From an uncultured Flaviramulus sp. (GTDB lineage Bacteria; Bacteroidota; Bacteroidia; Flavobacteriales; Flavobacteriaceae): DNA of 64,000 nt. The notes under the pieces are model-generated. The model did not search any database and was not told the DNA's origin. It saw nothing but the letters and a program-made list of their open reading frames with translations. The stretch spans positions 496,001 through 560,000 of the forward strand of contig CANMUP010000003.1 in the NCBI GenBank assembly GCA_947501105.1, read 5' to 3'. Made by a program: the position numbers and the translations under genes. The first letter of the stretch is position 1. Every line of letters begins with the position of its first letter. Positions 26,997 to 35,310 of this stretch are shown one piece after another.

Positions 26997-27866
26997 TTAT
27001 TTTACTATTCTGTTTAGAGTATATATAATTAAATCTTCAATAACTTTCGACGTATTTTTACTAAAAGTACCATTAGCTCTATTGGCAATTATTGCATTTA
27101 AAGACACAGCATGATGCCCTAAAAGTTTTGATAACCCATAAATAGCTGAAGTTTCCATTTCAAGATTTGTGATACAAATACCATTAAAATTAAAGGTATC
27201 CATTTTGCTGTTTAAAGTATGGTCTTCAAGTGGTAAACGTAAAATGCGTCCTTGAGGGCCATAAAACCCACCAGCTGTAGCTGTTAACCCAGAGTAAGTG
27301 TTTTTACTTTCAAGCCTTTTTTCTAGAGCCTCACTATTTTTAATTACAATTGGTCTTGCCTTTAAAGGTGACCAATTAGTTTGTTGTATAAAAGCATCTT
27401 CGATCTCAGGTTCGGAAATAGATTTTATTTGGTAGGAGTGAAGCATTCCATTTAAATCTAATCCATGCGAACTTAGGAGAAAAGAATCTACAGGAATGTT
27501 ACTTTGTAGCGAACCAGATGTGCCAACTCTAATAATATCTAAGCTTGTAAGGTTTTCTTTTGGCTTTCTAGTTTTTAAATCAATATTAACAAGAGCGTCC
27601 AATTCATTTAAAACAATATCGATATTATCTGGACCAATACCCGTAGAAATTACAGAGATTCGTTTGTTTTTATAATACCCTGTGTGGGTTTTAAACTCTC
27701 GCTTTTGAGTTTCAAACTCGATACTATCAAAATGTTTAGAAACTTTCTCTACGCGATTTTGATCGCCAACAAAAATGATGGTATTTGCAATGTTTTCGGG
27801 TTTTAAATTTAAATGATAAATACTACCATCTGCATTTAAAATTAATTCAGAATCTTTAATAGGCAT
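26997..27866 (-). CDS. Nucleoside phosphorylase (uridine/purine phosphorylase superfamily)
   Basis: 289 aa, PNP/UDP family. Phosphate-binding start IFVGDQNRVEKVSKHFD, STGIGPDNIDIVLNELD, RVGTSGSLQ, and the ribose/base region GICITNLEMETSAIYGLSKLLGH. The NLEMET pattern is typical of uridine-phosphorylase-like enzymes. It would cleave a nucleoside with phosphate to base and ribose-1-phosphate; base preference cannot be fixed from sequence. It overlaps the upstream DUF1835 gene by 11 nt, showing tight co-translation. Confidence 0.88.
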   Translation of the reverse strand: MPIKDSELILNADGSIYHLNLKPENIANTIIFVGDQNRVEKVSKHFDSIEFETQKREFKTHTGYYKNKRISVISTGIGPDNIDIVLNELDALVNIDLKTRKPKENLTSLDIIRVGTSGSLQSNIPVDSFLLSSHGLDLNGMLHSYQIKSISEPEIEDAFIQQTNWSPLKARPIVIKNSEALEKRLESKNTYSGLTATAGGFYGPQGRILRLPLEDHTLNSKMDTFNFNGICITNLEMETSAIYGLSKLLGHHAVSLNAIIANRANGTFSKNTSKVIEDLIIYTLNRIVK

Positions 27867-28797
27867 CTATTACAGTTTTTACAAGCTTATTTTGTGTTTT
27901 ATTGAATTGAAAATCGAATTTATTCACACCTCCAAAAATCATCTTATTATCAATTTTTGTAGAAAAATTGTGCTGCCCAATTAAGGCTTCATGCCCTTGT
28001 CTGTTTAGTTTTAAATAATTATTTTCTTCTGAAAAAAACATGGATAGTTTATCAATAATCCTTTTCAATTGAATATCCCCAAATCCATAATAACCTTGAT
28101 AATTTAATGCATAACCTAACAGGTGATGCTTAGATTTTATTTCATATTTATTTAGTAACTCCAGTATATTATATTCTAAAGCATTTAAACCATTTCTGGA
28201 ATCTGGAAAGCGTTTAAGGTGTGCTTTTAAACAACAGCCTAGATATTCAAAAGACGACTTTTTAGTAATATAGGGTTTTAATAAATTGTGATCTTTACCA
28301 CAGTAAATTTGCCAAACACTAACCGCAAGATCTAAATCTTGAGCAGACAGTTGAATTTTATTTTTGTAGTGTTGGTCTATTTGTTCTGGGTTTAATTCGT
28401 TAAGCCCTTTTAAACTTTTATCGCCTTCAATTCTGCCGCTGCAAACAAGAGAAATTGGAAGGTTTATTTTTTGTTGTTGAATAAGATTAATGACAGCAAT
28501 CATGTTGATATGACAGAACAAATCGTATTCAAACCATAATACTATCTCTGAATATCTATCGGCTTTTTCAAGCTTTTGTAACTCATTTTTATATTCATAC
28601 TCATCAATTTCAACATCGTAAAAATGATTTAAAAAAGATTTTCTATCATTTAAAAATGCATCAGAATTTATTAGTTTGCTTGTAGGTCCTTCACATAACA
28701 TTTCATGCCAAGTCAAGAAATCTCCTTTAAAATTTAACTCATTTAAATAATTAGTTAAATTGCTTCCATTTGTAATATGTAATAATTGTTTTGCCAT
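27856..28797 (-). CDS. DUF1835 domain-containing protein
   Basis: 313 aa. The N-terminal DUF1835 pattern is clear: LLHITNGSNLTNYL, then FLTWHEMLCEGPT and IVLWFEYDLFCHINMIAVIN. The rest is helical with a winged-helix-like tail. No signal peptide or membrane segment. Function unknown; conserved His, Trp and Glu residues could form an active site. It starts 3 nt after the SUI1 gene and overlaps the phosphorylase gene by 11 nt. Confidence 0.8.
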   Translation of the reverse strand: MAKQLLHITNGSNLTNYLNELNFKGDFLTWHEMLCEGPTSKLINSDAFLNDRKSFLNHFYDVEIDEYEYKNELQKLEKADRYSEIVLWFEYDLFCHINMIAVINLIQQQKINLPISLVCSGRIEGDKSLKGLNELNPEQIDQHYKNKIQLSAQDLDLAVSVWQIYCGKDHNLLKPYITKKSSFEYLGCCLKAHLKRFPDSRNGLNALEYNILELLNKYEIKSKHHLLGYALNYQGYYGFGDIQLKRIIDKLSMFFSEENNYLKLNRQGHEALIGQHNFSTKIDNKMIFGGVNKFDFQFNKTQNKLVKTVIDAY

Positions 28798-28800
28798 GAA

Positions 28801-29130
28801 TCACCCTCCAACACGCTTTACAATAAAACCTTTGTCTTTAAGTATTTGCATAATCTTATCGCGGTAATCTCCTTGAATAATTATCTTATCATCTTTAAAA
28901 CTACCGCCAACACTTAATGCTTTTTTTATGTCTTTAGCAAGTGCTTTAAAATCTTCTGTTGCCCCGGTGTAGCCTTCTAAAATAGTTATAGGCTTGCCTT
29001 TTCTTTTTTCGTATTTACAAAGGATGGGGTCATTTTGTATCCATATAGAGTCACCTTTTTGAATGTCTTCAATTGGTTCTTCAAAAATGTGTTCAGGAAA
29101 TAAGTTTTTTAATTGATCTTGTAAATCCAT
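28801..29130 (-). CDS. SUI1/eIF1-like translation factor (YciH family)
   Basis: 109 aa. The SUI1 fold covers about 40-109: KRKGKPITILEGYTG, FKALAKDIKKALSVGGSFKDD, IIIQGDYRDKIMQILKDKGF. Bacterial members are homologous to eIF1 and are thought to influence start-codon choice, but their role in Bacteroidota is not settled. Embedded in the operon with 12-nt and 3-nt gaps. Confidence 0.9.
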   Translation of the reverse strand: MDLQDQLKNLFPEHIFEEPIEDIQKGDSIWIQNDPILCKYEKRKGKPITILEGYTGATEDFKALAKDIKKALSVGGSFKDDKIIIQGDYRDKIMQILKDKGFIVKRVGG

Positions 29131-29142
29131 AAAAAAAGAGTA

Positions 29143-30093
29143 CTATTTTTTAATAAGACCTAATTCAATTAAGCGTTCATTTAAGAATTCACCAGCAGTG
29201 ATGTCATCAAAATTTTTAGGATTCTCTTCATCAATACAACCCTCTAAAACATTTAATTTCATTTCACTAATTGGATGCATAAAAAACGGAATAGAATATC
29301 TAGATGTACCCCAAAGTTCTTTTGGAGGATTAATTACACGATGTATAGTAGATTTTAGTTTATTGTTTGTATGCCTCGATAACATATCACCAACATTAAT
29401 CATAAGTTCATCTGATTCAGCTATGGCATCAATCCATTCTCCCTCGTGATTTTGTACTTGTAACCCACGTCCTTGTGCTCCCATTAAAAGCGTTATCAAG
29501 TTAATATCTCCATGCGCTGCAGCACGAACAGCTTCTTTTGGTTCTTCTGTAATTGGCGGATAGTGGATGGGTCTTAAAATAGAGTTTCCATTGTGAATGT
29601 AGTTGTCAAAATACATTTCCTCTAAACCTAAATGCAAAGCCAATGCACGTAATACATATTTTGCAGTTTTCTCAAGCATTTTATAGGCCTCCTTTCCAAC
29701 TTCATCAAAATTAGGTAACTCTTCTACTTTTACATTTTCTGGATATTCTGCTTTTAACTTATCATTATCTTCAACGTATTGACCAAAGTGCCAAAACTCT
29801 TTTAAATCACCTTCTTTTTTTCCTTTGGCACTTTCTTTACCAAAAGACACATAACCACGCTGACCACCAATTCCTGGTATTTCATATTTTTGCTTGGCTT
29901 CAGTTGGTAAGCTAAAAAAGTTCTTAACTTCAGCATATAAACCATCAACTAATTCATCATCTAAAAAATGACCTTTAAGTGCAACAAAACCTATTTCTTC
30001 GTATGCCTTTCCAATAGCATCCACAAAGTTTTGTTTTTTAACAGGGTTGTTAGAAATAAAGTCATTTAAATTAACACTAGGTATAATATTCAT
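29143..30093 (-). CDS. Isopenicillin-N-synthase-like 2-oxoglutarate/Fe(II) oxygenase
   Basis: 316 aa. DIOX_N-like N-terminus (about 5-120) and 2OG-FeII domain (about 165-290). Iron ligands: HGDINLITLL (HxD) and the distal His in STIHRVINP; the 2OG-binding R-x-S is RYSIPFF. Many Bacteroidota carry one such gene; substrates are unknown. First gene of the operon running to 26130; its promoter region has TTGTAA-type dyads. Confidence 0.88.
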   Translation of the reverse strand: MNIIPSVNLNDFISNNPVKKQNFVDAIGKAYEEIGFVALKGHFLDDELVDGLYAEVKNFFSLPTEAKQKYEIPGIGGQRGYVSFGKESAKGKKEGDLKEFWHFGQYVEDNDKLKAEYPENVKVEELPNFDEVGKEAYKMLEKTAKYVLRALALHLGLEEMYFDNYIHNGNSILRPIHYPPITEEPKEAVRAAAHGDINLITLLMGAQGRGLQVQNHEGEWIDAIAESDELMINVGDMLSRHTNNKLKSTIHRVINPPKELWGTSRYSIPFFMHPISEMKLNVLEGCIDEENPKNFDDITAGEFLNERLIELGLIKK

Positions 30094-30107
30094 AAGAATA
30101 ATTTTTA

Positions 30108-30158
30108 TTTGTAAGTCTTACAAATGTACAAAAACATTGTAAATTTTTAAGTTTACAA
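30108..30158. promoter_or_regulatory. Two TTGTAA-type inverted repeats in a divergent promoter
   Basis: TTTGTAAG-T-CTTACAAA (30108-30124) is a perfect 17-nt palindrome. A second dyad, TTGTAAA - 8 nt - TTTACAA (30137-30143 and 30152-30158), follows 12 nt later. Both lie between the oxygenase operon and the E1 dehydrogenase gene and look like an operator for a dimeric repressor. The regulator is not identifiable in the window. Confidence 0.5.
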
Positions 30159-30196
30159 ATTCATATAACTTTCTTATAGTTATATCCATTTTATAT

Positions 30197-30204
30197 TATA
30201 TTTG
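30197..30204 (+). promoter_or_regulatory. Putative -7 box of the E1 dehydrogenase gene
   Basis: TATATTTG matches TAnnTTTG and lies 23 nt before the start codon. No clear -33 box. Confidence 0.4.
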
Positions 30205-30227
30205 ATGAAATTTGAAACATCAGTTTT

Positions 30228-32231
30228 ATGAACAAAACAATGTCTTTATTTAATATTGATTATAATGTTAAAGATCTAGATGACAGTAAGTTAATTGAGC
30301 TTTATAAAAACATGCTTAGGCCAAGGATGATTGAAGAGAAAATGCTTATTCTTCTGCGTCAAGGCAAAATAAGTAAATGGTTTTCTGGTATTGGTCAAGA
30401 AGCAATTTCTGTTGGTGTAACTATGGCGATGCACAAAAACGAGTATATGTTGCCTATGCACAGAAACCTTGGTGTTTTTACAACTAGAGAGATTCCTTTA
30501 TATAGGTTATTTGCGCAATGGCAAGGAAAAGCATCGGGTTTTACAAAAGGGCGTGATAGATCGTTTCACTTTGGTACTCAGGACTATAAAATTGTTGGAA
30601 TGATATCTCATCTTGGACCACAATTGGGTGTTGCAGATGGTATAGCTTTGGCTAGTAAATTGAAAAACAAAAATGAAGTTACTGCTGTTTTTACAGGTGA
30701 AGGAGGAACTAGCGAGGGCGATTTTCATGAAGCTTTAAACGTAGCTTCAGTATGGAAATTGCCAGTTATGTTTTGTGTTGAGAATAATGGTTACGGGCTA
30801 TCTACGCCTACAAATGAGCAATATAATTGCAAAGATATTGCAGATAGAGCCTTAGGCTATGGAATGGAATCTCATATTATTGATGGAAATAATATTATTG
30901 AAGTATATACTAAAGTTAGTGAAATAGCGGAAAGTGTTCGTGAAACACCTAGACCAGTTTTATTAGAGTTTAAAACGTTTAGAATGCGTGGTCATGAAGA
31001 AGCGAGTGGAACAAAATACGTACCTCAAGAGCTTATGGACTCTTGGGCAAAGAAAGACCCTGTTGTTAATTTCCAATCATTTTTAAAAGAAGCGGGATTG
31101 TTAACCGAAGTGGAAGAGGTTTCTATAAAAGAAGCTATTTTAAAAGAAATTAATGATAATTTGGATATTGCTTATAAAGAAGAAGCGATTGTTTCTAATG
31201 AAACTAATGAGTTAAATGATGTTTATCAATCATTTATTTATAAGGAACTTATGCCTAATTCAGAAGTTAAAGAAATTCGTTTGATAGATGCTATTTCTGA
31301 TGGATTAAAGCAAAGCATGCAACAACATAATGATTTGGTAATTATGGGACAGGATGTAGCAGAGTATGGTGGTGTTTTTAAAATCACCGATGGCTTTGTT
31401 GAAACCTTTGGAAAAGATAGAGTACGAAACACGCCCATTTGTGAATCGGCAATTGTTGAAGCTGCAATGGGGCTTTCAATAGCTGGTATTAAAAGTGTTG
31501 TTGAAATGCAATTTGCAGATTTTGTTACTTCTGGGTTTAATCCTGTGGTTAATTATTTAGCAAAATCACACTATAGATGGAATCAAAATGCAGATGTCGT
31601 TTTAAGAATGCCTTGCGGTGGAGGTGTAGCTGCTGGCCCTTTTCATTCGCAAACTAATGAAGCTTGGTTTACTAAAACACCAGGTTTAAAAGTGGTTTAT
31701 CCAGCCTTTCCTTATGATGCAAAAGGGTTGTTAGCGACAGCTATTAACGATCCTAATCCTGTTTTATTTTTTGAACATAAAGGATTATATAGAAGTATTC
31801 GTCAAGAGGTTCCTGCTGATTATTATACACTTCCTTTTGGGAAAGCTTCAACTTTAAAAGAGGGAGATGATGTAACTATAATTGCGTATGGAGCTGCAGT
31901 GCATTGGGCGTTAGAAACTCTAGAGCAAAACCCATCAATAAATGCTGACGTTTTAGATTTACGAACGCTACAACCATTGGATACCGAAGCTATTTATACT
32001 TCGGTAAGAAAGACTGGTAGAGCAATTATTTTGCATGAAGATTCTTTATTTGGGGGTATAGCTAGCGATATTTCTGCACTTATTATGGAAGAGTGTTTTG
32101 AGTATTTAGATGCACCAGTAAAGCGTGTTGCTAGTATGGAAACACCTATTCCTTTTATCAATCAGTTAGAGGAACAATATCTTGCAAAGGGTAAGTTTGA
32201 AGCTGCTTTAAAAGATATTTTAGCGTATTAA
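30228..32231 (+). CDS. Fused alpha/beta E1 component of a 2-oxoacid dehydrogenase (branched-chain type)
   Basis: 667 aa thiamine-diphosphate enzyme. Alpha part about 1-320 with the TPP motif GEGGTSEGDFHEALN ending in ENN, FTKGRDRSFHFG, and RGHEEASGTKY. Beta part about 345-667 with IMGQDVAEYGGVF, PICESAIVEAAMGLS and MQFADFV. The fusion in one chain is common in Bacteroidota and is usually assigned to branched-chain 2-oxoacid dehydrogenase. E2 and E3 are not adjacent. Pyruvate or acetoin as alternative substrates cannot be excluded. Confidence 0.92.
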   Translation: MNKTMSLFNIDYNVKDLDDSKLIELYKNMLRPRMIEEKMLILLRQGKISKWFSGIGQEAISVGVTMAMHKNEYMLPMHRNLGVFTTREIPLYRLFAQWQGKASGFTKGRDRSFHFGTQDYKIVGMISHLGPQLGVADGIALASKLKNKNEVTAVFTGEGGTSEGDFHEALNVASVWKLPVMFCVENNGYGLSTPTNEQYNCKDIADRALGYGMESHIIDGNNIIEVYTKVSEIAESVRETPRPVLLEFKTFRMRGHEEASGTKYVPQELMDSWAKKDPVVNFQSFLKEAGLLTEVEEVSIKEAILKEINDNLDIAYKEEAIVSNETNELNDVYQSFIYKELMPNSEVKEIRLIDAISDGLKQSMQQHNDLVIMGQDVAEYGGVFKITDGFVETFGKDRVRNTPICESAIVEAAMGLSIAGIKSVVEMQFADFVTSGFNPVVNYLAKSHYRWNQNADVVLRMPCGGGVAAGPFHSQTNEAWFTKTPGLKVVYPAFPYDAKGLLATAINDPNPVLFFEHKGLYRSIRQEVPADYYTLPFGKASTLKEGDDVTIIAYGAAVHWALETLEQNPSINADVLDLRTLQPLDTEAIYTSVRKTGRAIILHEDSLFGGIASDISALIMEECFEYLDAPVKRVASMETPIPFINQLEEQYLAKGKFEAALKDILAY

Positions 32232-32309
32232 ATTAAGTAATGAATATCTTGATCATTTTTTTTGATGCTATAAAAGGAATGTGGGATTCTATGGCTTTAA
32301 AAAGAATGA

Positions 32310-33605
32310 TTAATTAAGTGTTTTTGCTACTGCTTCAACTTCATCTAAAACACGCAATAAATTTCCACTCCACAGCATTTCAATTTCCTCTTCGGTATAA
32401 CCACGTTTTACCAATTCTAAAGTTACATTAAAGGTTTCAGAGGCATCACTCCAGCCTTTAATACCGCCCCCGCCATCAAAATCACTACTAATGCCAACAT
32501 GTTTTAAACCTATTTTTTCAACTAAATAATCAATATGGTTTACAAAATCTGCAACATCTACTTCTTTAGGAAAATCTTTTATTTTAGATATTTTATTACT
32601 TACAATTTTTGGGATTGAATTCCAATTATCATTTGCACTTAGTGAATCTTGTATTTGTTTGTCTAGACTTCTAAACTCCCATCTACCATACCATTTTAGG
32701 CCTAATGAGTCTGCTACTTGATTTCTTAACTTTTTTAATGTCGTTTCTCGCGCCTCACTTTTCTCTTTATTAAGATAGCTTTTAAATGCAACAGTTTGTA
32801 CAACACCTCCATTTTCTTTCATCCATTCTAATTGTTCGTCATCTAAATTTCTACTATGATTGCACAAAGCTCTAGCTGAAGAATGCGATGCGATTATTGG
32901 AGCTTTACTTAATTCAATCATTTGTCTCATGGCTTCTTTAGATGGATGCGAAACATCTATCATCATTCCTAAACGATTCATCTCTTTAATTACTTCTTTA
33001 CCCAAATCACTTAGTCCATTGTGCAGCCAAACATCATCTGTTTCTCCTGTATTACTGTCTGATAATTGGCTATGGCCATTATGTGCTAAAGACATATATC
33101 GTCCACCAAGATTATAGAATTTTTCAACATTTTTAATATCTAAACCAACAGGGTATCCATTTTCAATACCAATCATAGCTACTTTTTTACCAGATTTAGA
33201 AATTCTTCTTACATCATTGGATGTTGTAGCGAGCTCAATATCGTTAGGAGCAATATCATTTACCAGTTTATGAATAGCACTAAATTTAGACATGGCATTT
33301 TGATAAGCCTTTTCATAACCTTTGTCTGATAAAGAATCTTGTCCTGTATAAACTATAAACCAAGCAACATCTAAACCACCAGCTTTCATTTTTGGGAGAT
33401 TAACTTGAGATTCTAAATTTTGGGTATAATTTATTGAATCTGTAAAATTCTTCACGTTAATATCGCAATGTGTGTCTAATGTAATAACACGTTCATGAAT
33501 TGCTTTTGCTCGTTCCTTTAAGGCAAGAGCATCTTCAGTTTTGGAGTTATTTTTACAAGCAGTAAGTATAAATAGTGTGCAGAATAATAGGTTAGTAAAT
33601 TTCAT
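32310..33605 (-). CDS. Membrane dipeptidase (peptidase M19) lipoprotein
   Basis: 431 aa from the ATG at 33605 (the longer frame starts with TTG). Signal peptide and lipobox LTAC. M19 zinc ligands and motifs: TLDTHCDIN (HxD), bridging Glu in GIENGYPVG, HNGHSQLSDS, MIDVSHPSKEAM, IASHSSARALCNHSRN, and GISSDFDGGGG. It hydrolyses dipeptides in the envelope. Convergent with the E1 gene. Confidence 0.94.
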   Translation of the reverse strand: MKFTNLLFCTLFILTACKNNSKTEDALALKERAKAIHERVITLDTHCDINVKNFTDSINYTQNLESQVNLPKMKAGGLDVAWFIVYTGQDSLSDKGYEKAYQNAMSKFSAIHKLVNDIAPNDIELATTSNDVRRISKSGKKVAMIGIENGYPVGLDIKNVEKFYNLGGRYMSLAHNGHSQLSDSNTGETDDVWLHNGLSDLGKEVIKEMNRLGMMIDVSHPSKEAMRQMIELSKAPIIASHSSARALCNHSRNLDDEQLEWMKENGGVVQTVAFKSYLNKEKSEARETTLKKLRNQVADSLGLKWYGRWEFRSLDKQIQDSLSANDNWNSIPKIVSNKISKIKDFPKEVDVADFVNHIDYLVEKIGLKHVGISSDFDGGGGIKGWSDASETFNVTLELVKRGYTEEEIEMLWSGNLLRVLDEVEAVAKTLN

Positions 33606-33700
33606 TTTTAAGAAGTTAGTTATCAAAAGTGAAAATACAAAAAACTATGATGTTTTTATAAATATCTTATAATCAGTATATTTAATAAAATATTTAAACT

Positions 33701-34117
33701 ATGCTTTATAGAATTTTAAGTATTATTATACTTTCCTTACTTATGCTTAATTGTAAAAAAAAGGAAAAAGAAGTAAAAGAATTTTATGATTGGAAAACGA
33801 TACAAGTAACTGCAACTGCATATAACTCGTTGGCATATCAAACAAATTCTAATCCGGATATAACAGCGTTTGGTGATAGCTTAAAACCTGGTTTGAAATA
33901 TATTGCCGTATCAAGAGATCTTTTAAAAATGGGACTAAAACATAATACACCAGTTAAAATTGAAGGATTTGAAGGTTTGTATTTAATAAAAGATAAAATG
34001 AACAGACGTTGGAAAAACCGCATAGATATTTATATGGGTGTTGATGTTAAGGCTGCAAAGAAATGGGGCAAAAAAAAGATTTCAATTGCCTATGGGATTC
34101 CCAAAGAACAAGATTAA
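33701..34117 (+). CDS. 3D-domain lipoprotein
   Basis: 138 aa with signal peptide and lipobox LNC (Cys17), Lys/Glu linker, then a 3D domain (about 35-138) named for three conserved Asp: visible in ITAFGDSLKPG, AVSRDLLKMG and RIDIYMGVDVKAAKKWG. The 3D fold is the catalytic double-psi beta-barrel of MltA-like lytic transglycosylases and the stationary-phase protein YabE/Rpf group. It may act on peptidoglycan at the envelope. Divergent from the M19 gene, convergent with exbD, with 3 nt between their ends. Confidence 0.82.
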   Translation: MLYRILSIIILSLLMLNCKKKEKEVKEFYDWKTIQVTATAYNSLAYQTNSNPDITAFGDSLKPGLKYIAVSRDLLKMGLKHNTPVKIEGFEGLYLIKDKMNRRWKNRIDIYMGVDVKAAKKWGKKKISIAYGIPKEQD

Positions 34118-34120
34118 GCT

Positions 34121-34678
34121 TTATTTTGTTACAGCTTCAGATAAAATAAACGGGTAAGCTTCTTTTACCTTTTTTAAATCCGATTTCGATAAATTATCAA
34201 TAGTTTTTTTAAGAATATTCAAGCTATATGTTTTTCTTAATTCGTAATAAGCTTTTGTTAGCTCATCTTGTACTTCAATAAACTGTTTGTAGCTTGTTTG
34301 CTTGCCGGTTTGTAATGAAACAACTGCTTTTATGGGATTATCAGATGAATTTTCAGAGCTTATTCCACTACAATAATTACAGCTTTTATCACCATTATTA
34401 TCAAGAAATGTTTTTGTGATTTCTTTTAAATCGTTTACAGAGACTAATTTGTCATCAACCATAATTTCATCATTATTATTAATTATAATGCGTAAAATGT
34501 TGCGATTATGAATATCAGCATTACAATCTATCCCTGGAGGACATTCCTTGGGCAACATCCTGTTAATGCCTTTGTCTTTAGGGATTGTAGCTGTAACTAA
34601 AAAGAAAATAAGTAATAAAAATGCAATATCTGCCATAGAACCTGCATTTACTTCTGGAATTAATTTAGAGTGTCTCAT
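34121..34678 (-). CDS. exbD: ExbD/TolR-like biopolymer transport protein
   Basis: 185 aa. Single N-terminal membrane segment (residues 16-33) with the family motif SMADIAFLLLIFFLVTATI including the proton-path Asp18, then a periplasmic domain with a Cys-containing insert CNYCSG near 105. Usually encoded with ExbB and a second ExbD; neither is here. It is last in a unit with two tiny ORFs upstream and an ECF-type promoter box (35040-35067), so it may be expressed under envelope stress. Confidence 0.9.
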   Translation of the reverse strand: MRHSKLIPEVNAGSMADIAFLLLIFFLVTATIPKDKGINRMLPKECPPGIDCNADIHNRNILRIIINNNDEIMVDDKLVSVNDLKEITKTFLDNNGDKSCNYCSGISSENSSDNPIKAVVSLQTGKQTSYKQFIEVQDELTKAYYELRKTYSLNILKKTIDNLSKSDLKKVKEAYPFILSEAVTK

Positions 34679-34745
34679 GTTTGTGGATTTTATGTTAATG
34701 CAAACTAAAGTTCACAAAAACAATACCACATTCCAGAAGTTATAT

Positions 34746-34880
34746 TTAATGTGCGTAGCGCTTAGTACCTTTCCATATAATCGAATCCGAATTATTGAAA
34801 TTTATAATGCGTTTGTTAGTAAGTAAATTTTCTTGAGTGATTGAATCTAAATGTTTGGATATTTTAATAAGTGTTCTCAT
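34746..34880 (-). CDS. Small protein of 44 aa, MRTL family copy 1
   Basis: Begins MRTLIKISKHLDS and ends IIWKGTKRYAH; basic, no signal peptide or membrane segment. The context AAAATC before ATGAGAACA is the same as for the 28-aa ORF upstream. Both share MRTL at the start and W..(T)K-R-Y near the end, so they look like paralogues. Lies 67 nt ahead of exbD on the same strand. No known family recognised; coding status rests on the similarity between the two ORFs. Confidence 0.5.
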   Translation of the reverse strand: MRTLIKISKHLDSITQENLLTNKRIINFNNSDSIIWKGTKRYAH

Positions 34881-34909
34881 GATTTTTTGATTGATGATGT
34901 TTAGGGTTT

Positions 34910-34940
34910 AAAAAGACGCTACTATCTGTAACGTCTTTTT
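34910..34940 (-). terminator. Terminator-like hairpin over the end of the 28-aa ORF
   Basis: On the minus strand AAAAAGACG - 13 nt - CGTCTTTTT forms a 9-bp stem followed by a T-run. The TAG stop of the small ORF (34922-34924) lies in the loop. It could end most transcripts after the small ORF and limit exbD, or work as an attenuator when ribosomes cover it. Confidence 0.55.
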
Positions 34941-35008
34941 GTATTCCATTGATTACTTTTTGTACTGTTTAAAGTTCCGCTTAATTGATTACTGTTTAAT
35001 GTTCTCAT
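34922..35008 (-). CDS. Small protein of 28 aa, MRTL family copy 2
   Basis: Begins MRTLNSNQLSG and ends QWNTKRRYR; Asn/Ser-rich middle with an internal repeat (LNSNQ / LNSTKSNQ), very basic end. It is the first ORF after the ECF-type promoter box at 35040-35067 and overlaps a terminator-like hairpin. Either a small basic peptide or a leader peptide controlling the downstream genes. Not in standard families that I know. Confidence 0.5.
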   Translation of the reverse strand: MRTLNSNQLSGTLNSTKSNQWNTKRRYR

Positions 35009-35039
35009 GATTTTTGTTTTTTAATTGATTTATACTAAG

Positions 35040-35067
35040 TAGACGACAGAAAAATAAAATTGTTACA
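35040..35067 (-). promoter_or_regulatory. ECF-type promoter of the small-ORF/exbD unit
   Basis: On the minus strand TGTAAC - 16 nt - CGTCTA, with the downstream box 31 nt before the first small ORF. Same box sequence and spacing as upstream of the S9 peptidase, the outer-membrane barrel gene and the ECF sigma operon. Confidence 0.65.
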
Positions 35068-35310
35068 GTACTATGCATAACAAAGTAATAAATTAACATA
35101 TTTTAACTAAAATTGGAGTAGAGGGTAAGGTTTTTATAGGTTTTTTGACTTAAAATATTAACTTTAGGAATGGTTTTTGCCTAAATAAATGCTAAATAAC
35201 ATTTGTAATGTGATAAATTACAGATAAAAATAATAGTTTTGATAATTATTTGGAATTTATGAATCACCGATAATTAATAAATTCCAGCAAAAAAGGTTGA
35301 CTATAAACAG
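35068..35310. other. Gene-free A/T-rich intergenic stretch
   Basis: Upstream region of the + gene at 35311 and of the minus-strand small-ORF unit. Apart from the ECF-type box at its left edge I see only A/T-rich sequence with no ORF, tRNA or strong hairpin. Confidence 0.5.

Noticed and set aside
26130-27866. Futalosine-pathway menaquinone genes (MqnA/MqnB)
   Set aside because: The PBP-like protein lacks the MqnA/D pattern that I know and the phosphorylase has the uridine-phosphorylase-type NLEMET motif, with no radical-SAM Mqn genes nearby.
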